Counted from the stretch's first letter, positions 31,221-39,274 are shown. The stretch is DNA of 64,000 bases from Burkholderia sp. BCC0322 (GCF_902833045.1 NZ_CADFDU010000006.1:186001-250000), one strand, 5' to 3'. The notes: a model not told the origin generated them from the sequence alone. Made by a program: numbers and translations.

Positions 31221-31481
31221 ATGGCGATGACGATGAGCACACTGACGCGTAACGACTGGATTGCAGCGGGCTTCGACACCCTCGACGGGGAAGGGTACGC
31301 GGGCATTTCGGCCGAGAGCCTCGCGCGACGACTGAACGTGACCCGCGGATCGTTCTATCACCACTTCCGCAATCGCGAGGACTTCGTCAGGACGTTGCTG
31401 ACCGCGTGGGAGGACGACTACACCGCGCGCATGCTTGCGTATGCGGCGGGCGGCCGCGGTGCCGCGCGGAAGCGCAGGTGA
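31221..31481 (+). pseudogene. TetR-type regulator truncated after its DNA-binding domain
   Basis: The open frame begins MAMTMSTLTRNDWIAAGFDT and contains a complete TetR helix-turn-helix: LDGEGYAGISAESLARRLNVTRGSFYHHFRNREDF-type sequence over residues 18-55. After AWEDDYTARMLAYAAGGRG it stops at about 86 residues, whereas family members have 180-220 with a C-terminal ligand-binding domain. Its last 64 bases are antisense to the 3' end of the acetyltransferase gene. The simplest reading is a deletion that removed the rest of the regulator. A functional mini-regulator is possible but unlikely. Confidence 0.7.
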
Positions 31482-31897
31482 ATCAGCGGATAGGCCCGCC
31501 CTTGTCCATCGAGCGCCGAACGCCCGGTCCGCTCGAAGCCGAGCCGCTCATAGAATCCCGCTGCCGATTCGTTCTGTTCGTTGACGTCGGTCGACAGGTC
31601 GGGATGACGCTTGAGCGCCTCTTCGACGAGCAGGCGCCCGACCCCCGCGCCATGGTGAGCGGGATCGACGAACAGCGCCTCCATGTGACTGCCGTCGAGC
31701 AGCATGAAGCCGATCGCGCGGCCGCTTTCATCGACGGCGAGATCGAGCGGTGCACCGGGCAGGAACGCGACGACTTCGGATTCGATCGCGCGACGATCGT
31801 CGTCGCTGAGAAAGTGGTGCGTGGCGTAGACCGCGTTGCGCCAGATATCCAGCACGCGTGCGCCGTCGGCCTGGGTGGACTTGCGAATTCTGATCAT
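31418..31897 (-). CDS. yjaB: GNAT N-acetyltransferase, YjaB-like
   Basis: Acetyl-CoA-dependent acetyltransferase of 159 aa starting at ATG 31897 (MIRIRKSTQADGARVLDIWR). It is recognisably an ortholog of E. coli YjaB through AVYATHHFLSDDDRR, GFMLLDGSHMEALFVDP, then HHGAGVGRLLVEEAL (the acetyl-CoA pyrophosphate loop) and TDVNEQNESAAGFYERLGF. The natural target is unknown. Similarity ends at about YPLIHLRFRA; the last 13 residues (PRPPAAYASMRAV) look like read-through past a junction with the truncated TetR gene on the other strand. Confidence 0.82.
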   Translation of the reverse strand: MIRIRKSTQADGARVLDIWRNAVYATHHFLSDDDRRAIESEVVAFLPGAPLDLAVDESGRAIGFMLLDGSHMEALFVDPAHHGAGVGRLLVEEALKRHPDLSTDVNEQNESAAGFYERLGFERTGRSALDGQGRAYPLIHLRFRAAPRPPAAYASMRAV

Positions 31898-32014
31898 GGT
31901 TTGGCCCAGCTTTGATTTGTCATTGGAAGTTCGGCGGGTAACCGGTACCGCCGTGGCTCCGATCGGGCCACTCGCAAGGGCTGCGTGAAAGACGGCGATG
32001 TTCAGGTATTTCAT

Positions 32015-32506
32015 TCAGGCATTGGCCGGACGTAGCGCGCCGTCAAGGTCCGCCGTACGCTCGATCGCGCGTCGCGCGACATCACGAACACCCGCGCTCA
32101 TCGGCAAGTCATCGCGGTCGAGTTCGGCGAGATTGAACCAGCGCGCATCGATTGCATCGTCGCCGGCGGCAGGCGTACCGCGCAGCCATCTGCACAGCAC
32201 CGCGATCATCACGAAATGCTGACGCACGTCGCCGTCAGCATCGTAATCGAACGCATCCAGCGCGGTAAAGGCGTCGAGCGCTTCGACGTCGACGGTGGTT
32301 TCCTCGGCGATCTCGCGCACGACCGCGTGTGAGATCGATTCCCCCACCTCGATCTTGCCGCCGGGAAACCCCCAGCAGCCCGCATCGGGCGGATTGGCGC
32401 GGCGTACCAGCAGCACGTCGCGCTCCCGCAGGACGATGCCGATCACGGCGGGAACAGGGCGGACGCAAGCGGTGACGCCGGTCGGCGGGCGGGGAGAATC
32501 GGACAT
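32015..32506 (-). CDS. NUDIX hydrolase
   Basis: Pyrophosphohydrolase of 163 aa from ATG 32506. The NUDIX box is exact: GGKIEVGESISHAVVREIAEE at about residues 49-69, matching G-x5-E-x7-R-E-x2-E-E. Upstream VIGIVLRERDVLLVRR and downstream DGDVRQHFVMIAVLCRWLRG resemble ADP-ribose or dinucleotide-type members, but the substrate cannot be predicted. It is probably co-transcribed with the dehydrogenase gene 50 bases upstream on the same strand. A longer upstream reading frame lacks similarity. Confidence 0.85.
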   Translation of the reverse strand: MSDSPRPPTGVTACVRPVPAVIGIVLRERDVLLVRRANPPDAGCWGFPGGKIEVGESISHAVVREIAEETTVDVEALDAFTALDAFDYDADGDVRQHFVMIAVLCRWLRGTPAAGDDAIDARWFNLAELDRDDLPMSAGVRDVARRAIERTADLDGALRPANA

Positions 32507-32556
32507 GAATTGCCAAGCGCAGAAGCGTTCGAGTGTGTGTGGCGGCCGGCAACGAT

Positions 32557-33441
32557 TCATCGTGCGTCGTCGGTACGCTGCTCGATCGCGCGGATCACGG
32601 CGACCATGTCGTGCGCGCCATGTCCGGCCCGCTCGGTCTCGCCGTACAGCGCATGGCAGATGTCGAGCAGCGGCGACGCGATGCCGATGCCGCGGGCGGA
32701 TTCGGCGACGAGGCGTGCATTCTTCAGCACGTCGGTGATCGCGGCCTGCACCGAAAAATCGGCCGCGACGAGTTTGCCGAGTTTCACGCGCGACACGTCG
32801 CTCGCCATCGGGCCTGCGTTCAGCACATCGGCGAAGCGGGCGAGATCGATGCCGTGGCGTTGCGCGAAATGTGTGGCTTCGGTCAGGCCGGTGACCATCG
32901 TGATCAGGAACAGGTTCACGGCGAGTTTCATCGTCAGCGCCGATGGCACGTCGCCGCACACGAAGCTGTCGCGGCACAGCGGCTTCACGAGCGCGCGGAC
33001 GGCGTCGACGTCGTCCGGTGCGCCGGCAAGCATCACGACGAGTTGACCGGCTTCGGCCGGCTTGCGCGACCCCGACACGGGTGCCTCGACGTAGCGGCCC
33101 GACGCGGCAGCGATGTCATCGGCCAGCGCGCGCGAATACTCGGGTGCGTTCGTGCCCATGTTCACGATGGTGTGTTCGCCGACACGGGCAGCGAAACCGG
33201 GCGTGCCGCGCGCGAGGACGGCGTCGATCGCCGCGTCGTTCGCGAGCATCAGGATCACGGTGCTGCAGGCCGCGAACACGTCGTCGATGTGCTCGGCCAC
33301 GCGCGCGCCGGCGTCGCGCAGCGCATCGTCGCTGCCGTGCGACCGGCTCCACACGACGAGTGGCGTACCGGCCCGCGCGAGATTGAGCGCCATCGGCGTG
33401 CCCATCACGCCGAGGCCGATGAATCCGACTGCGGTTTGCAT
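32557..33441 (-). CDS. Beta-hydroxyacid dehydrogenase (3-hydroxyisobutyrate dehydrogenase family)
   Basis: NAD(P)-dependent reductase of 294 aa. The N-terminal Rossmann motif is VGFIGLGVMGTPMALNLARA, followed by substrate-binding SGRYVEAPVSGSRKPAEAGQL. The catalytic-Lys region is SALTMKLAVNLFLITMVTGL. Such enzymes act on 3-hydroxyisobutyrate, tartronate semialdehyde, glyoxylate or succinic semialdehyde; the sequence alone does not choose. A paralog is at 54088-54972. The 97-base gap to the DUF971 gene upstream makes co-transcription with the flavoprotein operon possible. Confidence 0.85.
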   Translation of the reverse strand: MQTAVGFIGLGVMGTPMALNLARAGTPLVVWSRSHGSDDALRDAGARVAEHIDDVFAACSTVILMLANDAAIDAVLARGTPGFAARVGEHTIVNMGTNAPEYSRALADDIAAASGRYVEAPVSGSRKPAEAGQLVVMLAGAPDDVDAVRALVKPLCRDSFVCGDVPSALTMKLAVNLFLITMVTGLTEATHFAQRHGIDLARFADVLNAGPMASDVSRVKLGKLVAADFSVQAAITDVLKNARLVAESARGIGIASPLLDICHALYGETERAGHGAHDMVAVIRAIEQRTDDAR

Positions 33442-33538
33442 GTTCTGGCTCCCACGGTGGGTGGAGACGATCGTGGGCGTCAGTATCGCAGCGTTTGCGC
33501 ACGCCTGCTATTTCGTCCACGCACCCGCGCGAGCCACG

Positions 33539-33826
33539 TCACGGCCGCGCCGTCATGTCCGCCAGATAGGGCCACGGATAGATGCCACGGGCATGACCGT
33601 CGCCGAACACCGCGCGGATGCCGTAGCCGGCTGTTTCAAGGCTGTCCAGCATCAGTTCGGGCAGCGCATCGACACGACCGCCGTCGAGCCGGATTCTTCT
33701 GCATTCCGCGCACGGGCAATCGCCGCGCAGCCGTGCATAGCTGACGCGTTGCGTGCGACCGTCCGGCCAGCGGAGGATCAACGAGCGCGCCGGATGATCG
33801 AGCACGATTTCGGTCGGGGCGATCAT
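33539..33826 (-). CDS. DUF971 protein
   Basis: Small 95-aa member of DUF971, the domain found at the N-terminus of gamma-butyrobetaine hydroxylases and fused to ApbC/HCF101-type iron-sulfur scaffold proteins. The sequence fits: EIVLDHPARSLILRWPDGR, VSYARLRGDCPCAECRR with Cys at 37, 39 and 42, and GYGIRAVFGDGHARGIYPW. The Cys cluster may bind zinc or an iron-sulfur centre. It overlaps the HEAT-repeat gene by 4 bases. Being last in an operon with a dicluster ferredoxin, a role in iron-sulfur handling is a reasonable guess. Confidence 0.85.
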   Translation of the reverse strand: MIAPTEIVLDHPARSLILRWPDGRTQRVSYARLRGDCPCAECRRIRLDGGRVDALPELMLDSLETAGYGIRAVFGDGHARGIYPWPYLADMTARP

Positions 33827-34818
33827 TGCGACGCCTCGTCGATTTGCCGGATCGCGATCCGCACGGCCTTGCGTACTTCCGGATCCTGATCCTCCAGTGC
33901 GTGGGTCAGTGCGGGCAACGTCGCGCGGTCGCGCAATTCACCGAGCGCAAGCGCGGCTTCCTTGCGCAGGTTGCTGATCGCATGCGAGAGCAGCGCGACG
34001 ACGGCCGGCGCCGCGGCCGCATCGCGCAGTTGCCCGAGTGCGCGCGCGGCACGCAAGCGCACCTGCCAGTAGTCGTCGCCGAGCGCGGCGACGAGCGGTT
34101 CGCGCGCGGTCGCGACGCGCAGCTTGCCGAGCGTCGTGGCCGCTTCCTCGCGCACCTGCCATTCGCGGTCGCGCAACGCGGCGAACAGCGCGTGGATGAC
34201 GGATGCATCGTCGGGCGTCGCGAACCCGATCGCACCGACGGCGACGCGTCGCACGTCCGCGGCGGCATCGGTGGTCGCGATGCGTGCGAGCGGCTGCAGC
34301 GCACGCGGATCCTTGAGCCAGCCGAGCACCGCCACGGCTTCGGCGCGCACCGCGGCGTGTTCGGCGTCGAGCGCGTGCAGCGCGGGCGCGAATGCGCCAG
34401 GGTCGCGCAATTCGCGCAATCCGCGCAGGACGGCACGGCGCACGATCGGCTCGGGCCGGTCGGCCCAGCGACACAGCACCGCGCCCGATGCCGCGTCCTT
34501 CAGTTCGGACAGGCTTTGCGCCGCGGCGGTGCGCACGTCGTTGTCCGGATCGAGCAATGCGCCGCACAGTGCGTCGACGACGTCGGGCTGCTCCCACGCA
34601 CCGAGCACGCGGGCGGCTTCGCCGCGCACGTCGGCCGACGGATCGTCGCGCAGCGCGGCGATGAAAGCGGGCACGAATCCGGGGGCTTCGAGATCGGCGA
34701 GTTCGAACAGCGCGACGCGGCGCACGGAGGCGTCGGGCGCGGCGAGGCGGGCGGCGAGTGCAGCTTCGTCGCAGGCGTGTGCCCGGGGCAGCGCGGCAGC
34801 GAGGGAGGAGTCGGTCAT
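33823..34818 (-). CDS. HEAT-repeat (PBS-lyase type) protein
   Basis: Protein of 331 aa built almost wholly from about nine to ten HEAT repeats of roughly 31 residues. The consensus is DP--VR--A-RALG-L-D--A---L--AL-D. Examples are DPSADVRGEAARVLGAWEQP, DPDNDVRTAAAQSLSELKDA and DQDPEVRKAVRIAIRQIDEA. There is no signal peptide or catalytic motif. Such solenoids usually act as protein-binding scaffolds or as cofactor lyases or chaperones in phycobilisome relatives. Placed between the ferredoxin and DUF971 genes with a 4-base overlap, it probably assembles or docks the flavoprotein-ferredoxin pair. Confidence 0.85.
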   Translation of the reverse strand: MTDSSLAAALPRAHACDEAALAARLAAPDASVRRVALFELADLEAPGFVPAFIAALRDDPSADVRGEAARVLGAWEQPDVVDALCGALLDPDNDVRTAAAQSLSELKDAASGAVLCRWADRPEPIVRRAVLRGLRELRDPGAFAPALHALDAEHAAVRAEAVAVLGWLKDPRALQPLARIATTDAAADVRRVAVGAIGFATPDDASVIHALFAALRDREWQVREEAATTLGKLRVATAREPLVAALGDDYWQVRLRAARALGQLRDAAAAPAVVALLSHAISNLRKEAALALGELRDRATLPALTHALEDQDPEVRKAVRIAIRQIDEASQ

Positions 34819-34849
34819 GGGCGACGGGTGAGAGCGTTGAGGGACGCGG

Positions 34850-35095
34850 TCAGCGCAGCAGGTAAGGGATGTCGACCTTGACTGCGCCGGTCGGGCAATC
34901 GCGCTCGCACGGCATGCAGTACCAGCATTCGTCGAACTGCATATAGGCCTTGCCTTTGGTCACGTCGATCGCGAGCAGGTCGAGCGGGCACACGTCGACG
35001 CAGACGGTGCAGCCCTTGTCGGCGATGCACCGGGCCTCGTCGATCGTGACGGGGGCGCTGCTGCGCTGGAAGATGTCGTGTGGCGTATGGGGCAT
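34850..35095 (-). CDS. Two-cluster 4Fe-4S ferredoxin (AprB-like)
   Basis: Protein of 81 aa starting at ATG 35095 (MPHTPHDIFQRSSAPVTIDE). It has two four-Cys motifs: C23-x5-C29-x2-C32-x3-C36-P and C57-x2-C60-x2-C63-x3-C67-P, consistent with two [4Fe-4S] clusters. The second motif, CWYCMPCERDCPTGA, resembles adenylylsulfate reductase beta subunits. The gene ends 31 bases before the HEAT gene and begins 10 bases after the flavoprotein stop, so it very likely encodes the electron-transfer partner of that flavoprotein. Confidence 0.9.
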   Translation of the reverse strand: MPHTPHDIFQRSSAPVTIDEARCIADKGCTVCVDVCPLDLLAIDVTKGKAYMQFDECWYCMPCERDCPTGAVKVDIPYLLR

Positions 35096-35105
35096 GGCAG
35101 GTTCC

Positions 35106-36845
35106 TCAACGGGCGGCCGCGAGCGCGGCCGGTTCGCGGATGCGCAGATTCGTGTAGGCGGCGCGATCGTCGTCGGCAAGCGGCACGACGTACGGTTCGA
35201 CCGATCGCTTCTCGCTGCGCATCTCGCCATGGGCGTCCTTGCGCAGCCAGGTGTGGCAGAACCACTCGGCGTCGTTGCGATGCGGAAAGTCGACGCGATG
35301 GTGGTACAGCCCCCAGCGGCTCTCGGTGCGGAACAGCGACGCGCGCGCGGCCATTTCCGCGCAGTCGCGAATCGCGCGCACCTCGGCGGCACGCATCAGC
35401 TCGTGTGGATGGTTTGCCTTGATCGATTCGATATCCTCGGTAATGGCGTCAAAGCGTTGCAGCCCGATTTCCATCTTGCGCGTCACCTTCGGCGGTTGCA
35501 GATAGTCGTTCACCATGCGGCGCAGCTTGTATTCGACCTGCGCCGGCGCCAGGCCACGCTCGCGCAGCAGCGGGGCGAGCACGCGGGTGCGTTCGCCGGC
35601 GACCTGTTCGTCGTCCACCGGCGCGTGCTCGCGGCCGGCCACGTAGTCGGCCGCATTCTGCCCGGCAAACCAGCCGTACGTAAATGCGCCGAGCATGTAG
35701 TTGTGCGGGACGGCTGCCATGTCGCCGGCCGCATAGAGCCCGGGCACGGTCGTCTCCGCGCGTGCGTTCACATACACGCCGGATGCGCTGTGGCCGCTGC
35801 AGAAACCGATCTCGGAGATGTGCATCTCGACCATCTGGCTGCGGTAATCGGTGCCGCGCCCCGCGTGGAAGCGGCCGCGGCTCGGCCGCTCGTTCGTATG
35901 CAGGATCTGCTCGATGGTCTGGATCGTTTCTTCCGCGAGATGGTCGAGCTTCAGGAAGACGGGGCCGTTGCCGCTTTGCAGTTCCTGGTAGAACTCCCAC
36001 ATCATCTGGCCGCTCCAGTAGTCGCATTCGATGAAGCGTTCACCCTTGCCGTTCGCGGTGAAACCGCCGAGCGGGCCTGTCACGTAAGCGCACGCGGGGC
36101 CGTTGTAGTCCTTGATCAGCGGGTTGATCTGGAAGCATTCGAGATTCGCGAGCGCGGCGCCGGCGTGATACGCCATCGCGTAGCCGTCGCCCGCGTTGGT
36201 CGGGTTCTCGTACGTGCCCATCAGGTAGCCCGAGGCCGGCAGGCCGAGGCGGCCGGCCGCGCCGCAGCAGAGAATCACGGCCTTCGCGCGGACCACGTGG
36301 AACTCGGCGGTGCGGCAGTCGAAGCCGAGCACGCCGCTCGCGCGGCCGTGCGCGTCGGTCAGCACGCGCGTCGCGACGATCCGGTTCGTGATCGCAATGC
36401 GCGCGCGCTTCAACTGCCGGTACAGCACCTTCTTGATGTCGTGTCCTTCGGGCATCGGCAGCACGTACGAGCCCATGTGATGGACCTTCTTCACCGCGTA
36501 GTCGCCGGTGCCGTCCTTCTCGAACTTCACGCCCCAGCGGTCGAGCTGTTCGATCGTCTCGAAGCTGTGCGTCGCATACGCGTACACGGCTTCCTGGTCG
36601 ACGATCCCGTCGTTGGCGATCGTGATCTCGCGCGTGTACTGCTCGGGCGTCGCATGTCCGGGGATCACCGCATTGTTCAGGCCGTCCATCCCCATCGAGA
36701 TCGCGCCGCTGCGCTTCACGTTGGCTTTTTCAAGCAGCAGCACGCGCAGGGACGGATCGCGCTCCTTCGCCTTGATCGCCGCCATCGGGCCGGCGGTGCC
36801 GCCGCCGACCACGACGATGTCGTATTCGAGCACATGAGTCGTCAT
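35106..36845 (-). CDS. AprA/fumarate-reductase-type flavoprotein
   Basis: FAD-dependent oxidoreductase of 579 aa beginning at ATG 36845 (MTTHVLEYDIVVVGGGTAGP), after AAGGAAA. The FAD-binding GGGTAG is at residues 14-19, and the second FAD contact GLYAAGDMAAVPHNYMLGA lies near residue 370. The C-terminal helical domain has MRAAEVRAIRDCAEMA and ESRWGLYHHRVDFPHRND. It resembles adenylylsulfate reductase alpha subunits and fumarate reductases, but the genes that would make it a sulfur-cycle enzyme (sat, qmo, dsr) are absent here. It overlaps the GntR gene by 4 bases and precedes its ferredoxin. The substrate is unknown. Confidence 0.85.
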   Translation of the reverse strand: MTTHVLEYDIVVVGGGTAGPMAAIKAKERDPSLRVLLLEKANVKRSGAISMGMDGLNNAVIPGHATPEQYTREITIANDGIVDQEAVYAYATHSFETIEQLDRWGVKFEKDGTGDYAVKKVHHMGSYVLPMPEGHDIKKVLYRQLKRARIAITNRIVATRVLTDAHGRASGVLGFDCRTAEFHVVRAKAVILCCGAAGRLGLPASGYLMGTYENPTNAGDGYAMAYHAGAALANLECFQINPLIKDYNGPACAYVTGPLGGFTANGKGERFIECDYWSGQMMWEFYQELQSGNGPVFLKLDHLAEETIQTIEQILHTNERPSRGRFHAGRGTDYRSQMVEMHISEIGFCSGHSASGVYVNARAETTVPGLYAAGDMAAVPHNYMLGAFTYGWFAGQNAADYVAGREHAPVDDEQVAGERTRVLAPLLRERGLAPAQVEYKLRRMVNDYLQPPKVTRKMEIGLQRFDAITEDIESIKANHPHELMRAAEVRAIRDCAEMAARASLFRTESRWGLYHHRVDFPHRNDAEWFCHTWLRKDAHGEMRSEKRSVEPYVVPLADDDRAAYTNLRIREPAALAAAR

Positions 36846-37612
36846 CGCTGTTTCCTTGCAGGTTTGCGCGCCTTCTGCCGGTCGATGCGCAGCCGGTACT
36901 GGAAGGCGTCGCCGCGGAAGTAAAGGTACTCGTAGTCGATCGGCGAGCCCGACGCGTCGTGCGTGAGGCGCTCGATGCGCAGCACGGGGCTGCTTTCCTC
37001 GACGTGCAGCGCATCGACGATCTCTTCGTCGGCGAGGATCGCGTCGATCGACACGTCGGCATGGCCGAGCGGGATGCCGCAGTCGTTTTCCAGGACCAGG
37101 AAAATGTCGCGGGTCGCGAGATCGGCGCCCGCGAGGCGCTTGCCGAGGGCTTCGGGCACCCAGGTCTGCTCGAGCGAGACCGGTTCGCGATTCAGCAGCC
37201 GCACGCGATGAATCTCGACGAGCGGCGCGCCCTCGGGCACGTTCAGCTTCGTCGCGAGATGGCGGTCGGCCTTGACGGTGCGGAAACTGCGCACCTGGTT
37301 GACGATCTCGTAGCCCATCGACGACATCGCCTCGGCGAAGCCCTGCAGCGAGGTCACGTTCTGGAACGCCTTCGGCTTCGACACGAAGGTGCCCTTGCCG
37401 TGCAGCTTGAACAGCAGTCCTTCCTTCTGCAGATCGCCGAGTGCCTGGCGTACCGTGATACGGCTGACGTCGAACATCGCGCAGAGTTCGTGCTCGGACG
37501 GCATCCGGCTGTGCGGCGCATAGGTGCCGTCGAGAATGCGCGCGCGCAGCGTGTCCTTGATCTGCACGTAGAGCGGGGCCGCGGACAGCGGCACGACGTT
37601 GGGGGAGGTCAT
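36842..37612 (-). CDS. GntR/HutC-family transcription regulator
   Basis: Regulator of 256 aa: a GntR winged helix at residues 14-75 (SAAPLYVQIKDTLRARILDG, then PSEHELCAMFDVSRITVRQA) and a C-terminal UTRA ligand-binding domain ending GSPIDYEYLYFRGDAFQYRL. It heads the minus-strand operon and is translationally coupled to the flavoprotein by an ATGA overlap. A perfect inverted repeat lies 8 bases before its start codon, implying autorepression relieved by a small ligand, probably the substrate of the pathway. It is divergent from the MFS carrier. Confidence 0.93.
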   Translation of the reverse strand: MTSPNVVPLSAAPLYVQIKDTLRARILDGTYAPHSRMPSEHELCAMFDVSRITVRQALGDLQKEGLLFKLHGKGTFVSKPKAFQNVTSLQGFAEAMSSMGYEIVNQVRSFRTVKADRHLATKLNVPEGAPLVEIHRVRLLNREPVSLEQTWVPEALGKRLAGADLATRDIFLVLENDCGIPLGHADVSIDAILADEEIVDALHVEESSPVLRIERLTHDASGSPIDYEYLYFRGDAFQYRLRIDRQKARKPARKQR

Positions 37613-37619
37613 CGATCAA

Positions 37620-37633
37620 CTTGTTATGACAAG
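37620..37633. promoter_or_regulatory. Candidate GntR/HutC operator
   Basis: Perfect inverted repeat CTTGT-TATG-ACAAG, 8 bases upstream of the GntR start codon. Spacing and half-sites closely resemble known HutC-type operators of the CTTGTATGTACAAG kind. It is ideally placed for autorepression of the operon. Confidence 0.7.
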
Positions 37634-37691
37634 ATCGCTCGAGTGTAGTCAGCGTGATCGCGCGCCCCAACCAACTATTTCTGATTTCGAC

Positions 37692-37707
37692 TTTCCGATT
37701 CCGGAAA
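37692..37707. promoter_or_regulatory. Second inverted repeat in the divergent region
   Basis: TTTCCG-ATTC-CGGAAA, a perfect 6-bp inverted repeat lying between the first operator and the MFS gene. It could be a site for a different regulator or a coincidental short palindrome. Confidence 0.35.
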
Positions 37708-37934
37708 AGCGCGACGGCAGGGGGCTGACCGAATGGACGATCCGGCATGCGGTGCCGGCCCGATTCGCCCGTTGCGGGCAGAGTGGCTCGGCGGACAACA
37801 AAAAATTCGACGTCGCGTGTGCCGCACCTGTCGATTTCCCGACGGGTCGCCCGTCGTATCCACATCGACCGGGCTTGCGCGAAGCAGGTGGGGCCCGGCT
37901 CCCGAGGATCGTCGTCACGACAAGGAGGCACCCC

Positions 37935-39164
37935 ATGACGGATTCCCGATACCGCTGGGTCATCGTCGCCGCGGGCGGCCTGATGGGCTGCATCGCGATT
38001 GGCGCGATGTTTTCGCTGCCGGTGTTCCTGCGCGCGATCGCGCGCGACACGGGCTGGTCGATGACCGGCATTTCCGGTGCGATGACGCTCGGCTTCATCG
38101 CGATGGCCTTCGCGAGCATGGCGTGGGGCAGTCTGTCGGACCGCATCGGCACGCGCCCGGTCGTCATGACGGGCGCCGTCCTGTTGTCGGCAAGCCTGGC
38201 GCTGGCGAGCCGCGCACCGTCGCTGCTCGCGTTCCAGCTCACTTTCGGCCTCGCCGTCGGCGGCGCGACGGCTGCGATATTCGCGCCGATGATGGCGTGC
38301 GTGACGGGCTGGTTCGACACGCACCGCAGCCTCGCGGTGTCACTCGTGTCGGCCGGCATGGGGATGGCGCCGATGACGATGGCCCCGCTGGCCGCATGGC
38401 TGGTGTCGGTGCGCGACTGGCGCACGTCGATGCTGCTGATTGCGGCGCTGGCGGCCGTCACGATGATTCCGGTGTCGCTGCTGGTGCGCCGGGCGCCCGC
38501 GCTCGACGGCGCGCATGCGGCCCCGGCGGCACCAGCGGCGCCAGCGCCCGCCGGCGAGCCTGCGGCGATGTCGGTCGCGGATGCGCTGCGTTCGCCGCAG
38601 TTCGTCGTGCTGCTGCTGACCAACTTCTTCTGTTGCGCGACGCATTCCGGCCCGATCTTCCATACGGTCAGCTACGCGGTGACGTGCGGGATCCCGCTGA
38701 TCGTCGCGGTGTCGATCTACAGCGTCGAAGGGCTTGCCGGCATGGGCGGGCGGATCGCATTCGGGATCCTGGGCGACCGCATCGGCGCGAAGCGGATGCT
38801 GGTAGCCGGGCTGCTTGCGCAGGCGCTCGGCGCGCTCGGGTACGACTTCGTGCGCACGCTCGACGGGTTTTACGCGGTCGCGACCTTGTTCGGCTTCATC
38901 TACGCGGGCGTGATGCCGCTGTATTCGGTGCTTGCGCGCGAGAACTTCCCGCTGCGGATGATGGGCACCGTGATCGGCGGCTGCGCGATGGCCGGCAGCC
39001 TCGGGATGGCCGCGGGCCCCGTGGCCGGCGGCCTGATCGTCGATACGTTCGGCAGCTACGGCTGGCTGTACGTCGGTTCGTTCGCGATCGGCGTCGGCGC
39101 GTTCCTGATGGCGATGATGTTCCGCCCGTTCGCGAAAGCGCGACTGGAAACGGTGGCCGCGTGA
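37935..39164 (+). CDS. MFS carrier, oxalate/formate-antiporter-like
   Basis: Twelve-segment major facilitator of 409 aa from ATG 37935 (MTDSRYRWVIVAAGGLMGCI). The loop 2-3 signature is WGSLSDRIGTRPVVMTGAVL, and its second-half equivalent is FGILGDRIGAKRMLVAGLL. Overall pattern and the central loop rich in Ala/Pro match the oxalate:formate antiporter and monocarboxylate group, suggesting a small organic acid substrate. It is divergent from the GntR-flavoprotein operon and shares its control region, so it probably imports the compound that the flavoprotein oxidises or reduces. Confidence 0.88.
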   Translation: MTDSRYRWVIVAAGGLMGCIAIGAMFSLPVFLRAIARDTGWSMTGISGAMTLGFIAMAFASMAWGSLSDRIGTRPVVMTGAVLLSASLALASRAPSLLAFQLTFGLAVGGATAAIFAPMMACVTGWFDTHRSLAVSLVSAGMGMAPMTMAPLAAWLVSVRDWRTSMLLIAALAAVTMIPVSLLVRRAPALDGAHAAPAAPAAPAPAGEPAAMSVADALRSPQFVVLLLTNFFCCATHSGPIFHTVSYAVTCGIPLIVAVSIYSVEGLAGMGGRIAFGILGDRIGAKRMLVAGLLAQALGALGYDFVRTLDGFYAVATLFGFIYAGVMPLYSVLARENFPLRMMGTVIGGCAMAGSLGMAAGPVAGGLIVDTFGSYGWLYVGSFAIGVGAFLMAMMFRPFAKARLETVAA

Positions 39165-39274
39165 CCCGTCGACGCGGCCTCCGTTTCAACGGATCGGCGC
39201 GGCTTGATCCGCGTTGCTGAAGAAGAAATCAGGGCCCGACATCGTGCGCTTTGGCGGGTGTCAGAACGGCCCGC

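Larger units (their letters stand above)
37613..37934. promoter_or_regulatory. Divergent control region of the GntR operon and MFS gene
   Basis: About 320 bases with no gene. It holds two inverted repeats, at 37620-37633 and 37692-37707, and a strong ribosome binding site AAGGAGG at 37921-37927 for the MFS gene. AT content is locally raised at 37660-37700, a probable promoter zone, but no clear -35/-10 pair stands out. Confidence 0.55.

Noticed and set aside
35106..36845. Dissimilatory sulfur metabolism (true AprA)
   Set aside because: Sat, Qmo and Dsr partners are missing and the organism type does not respire sulfate; only family-level resemblance is claimed.
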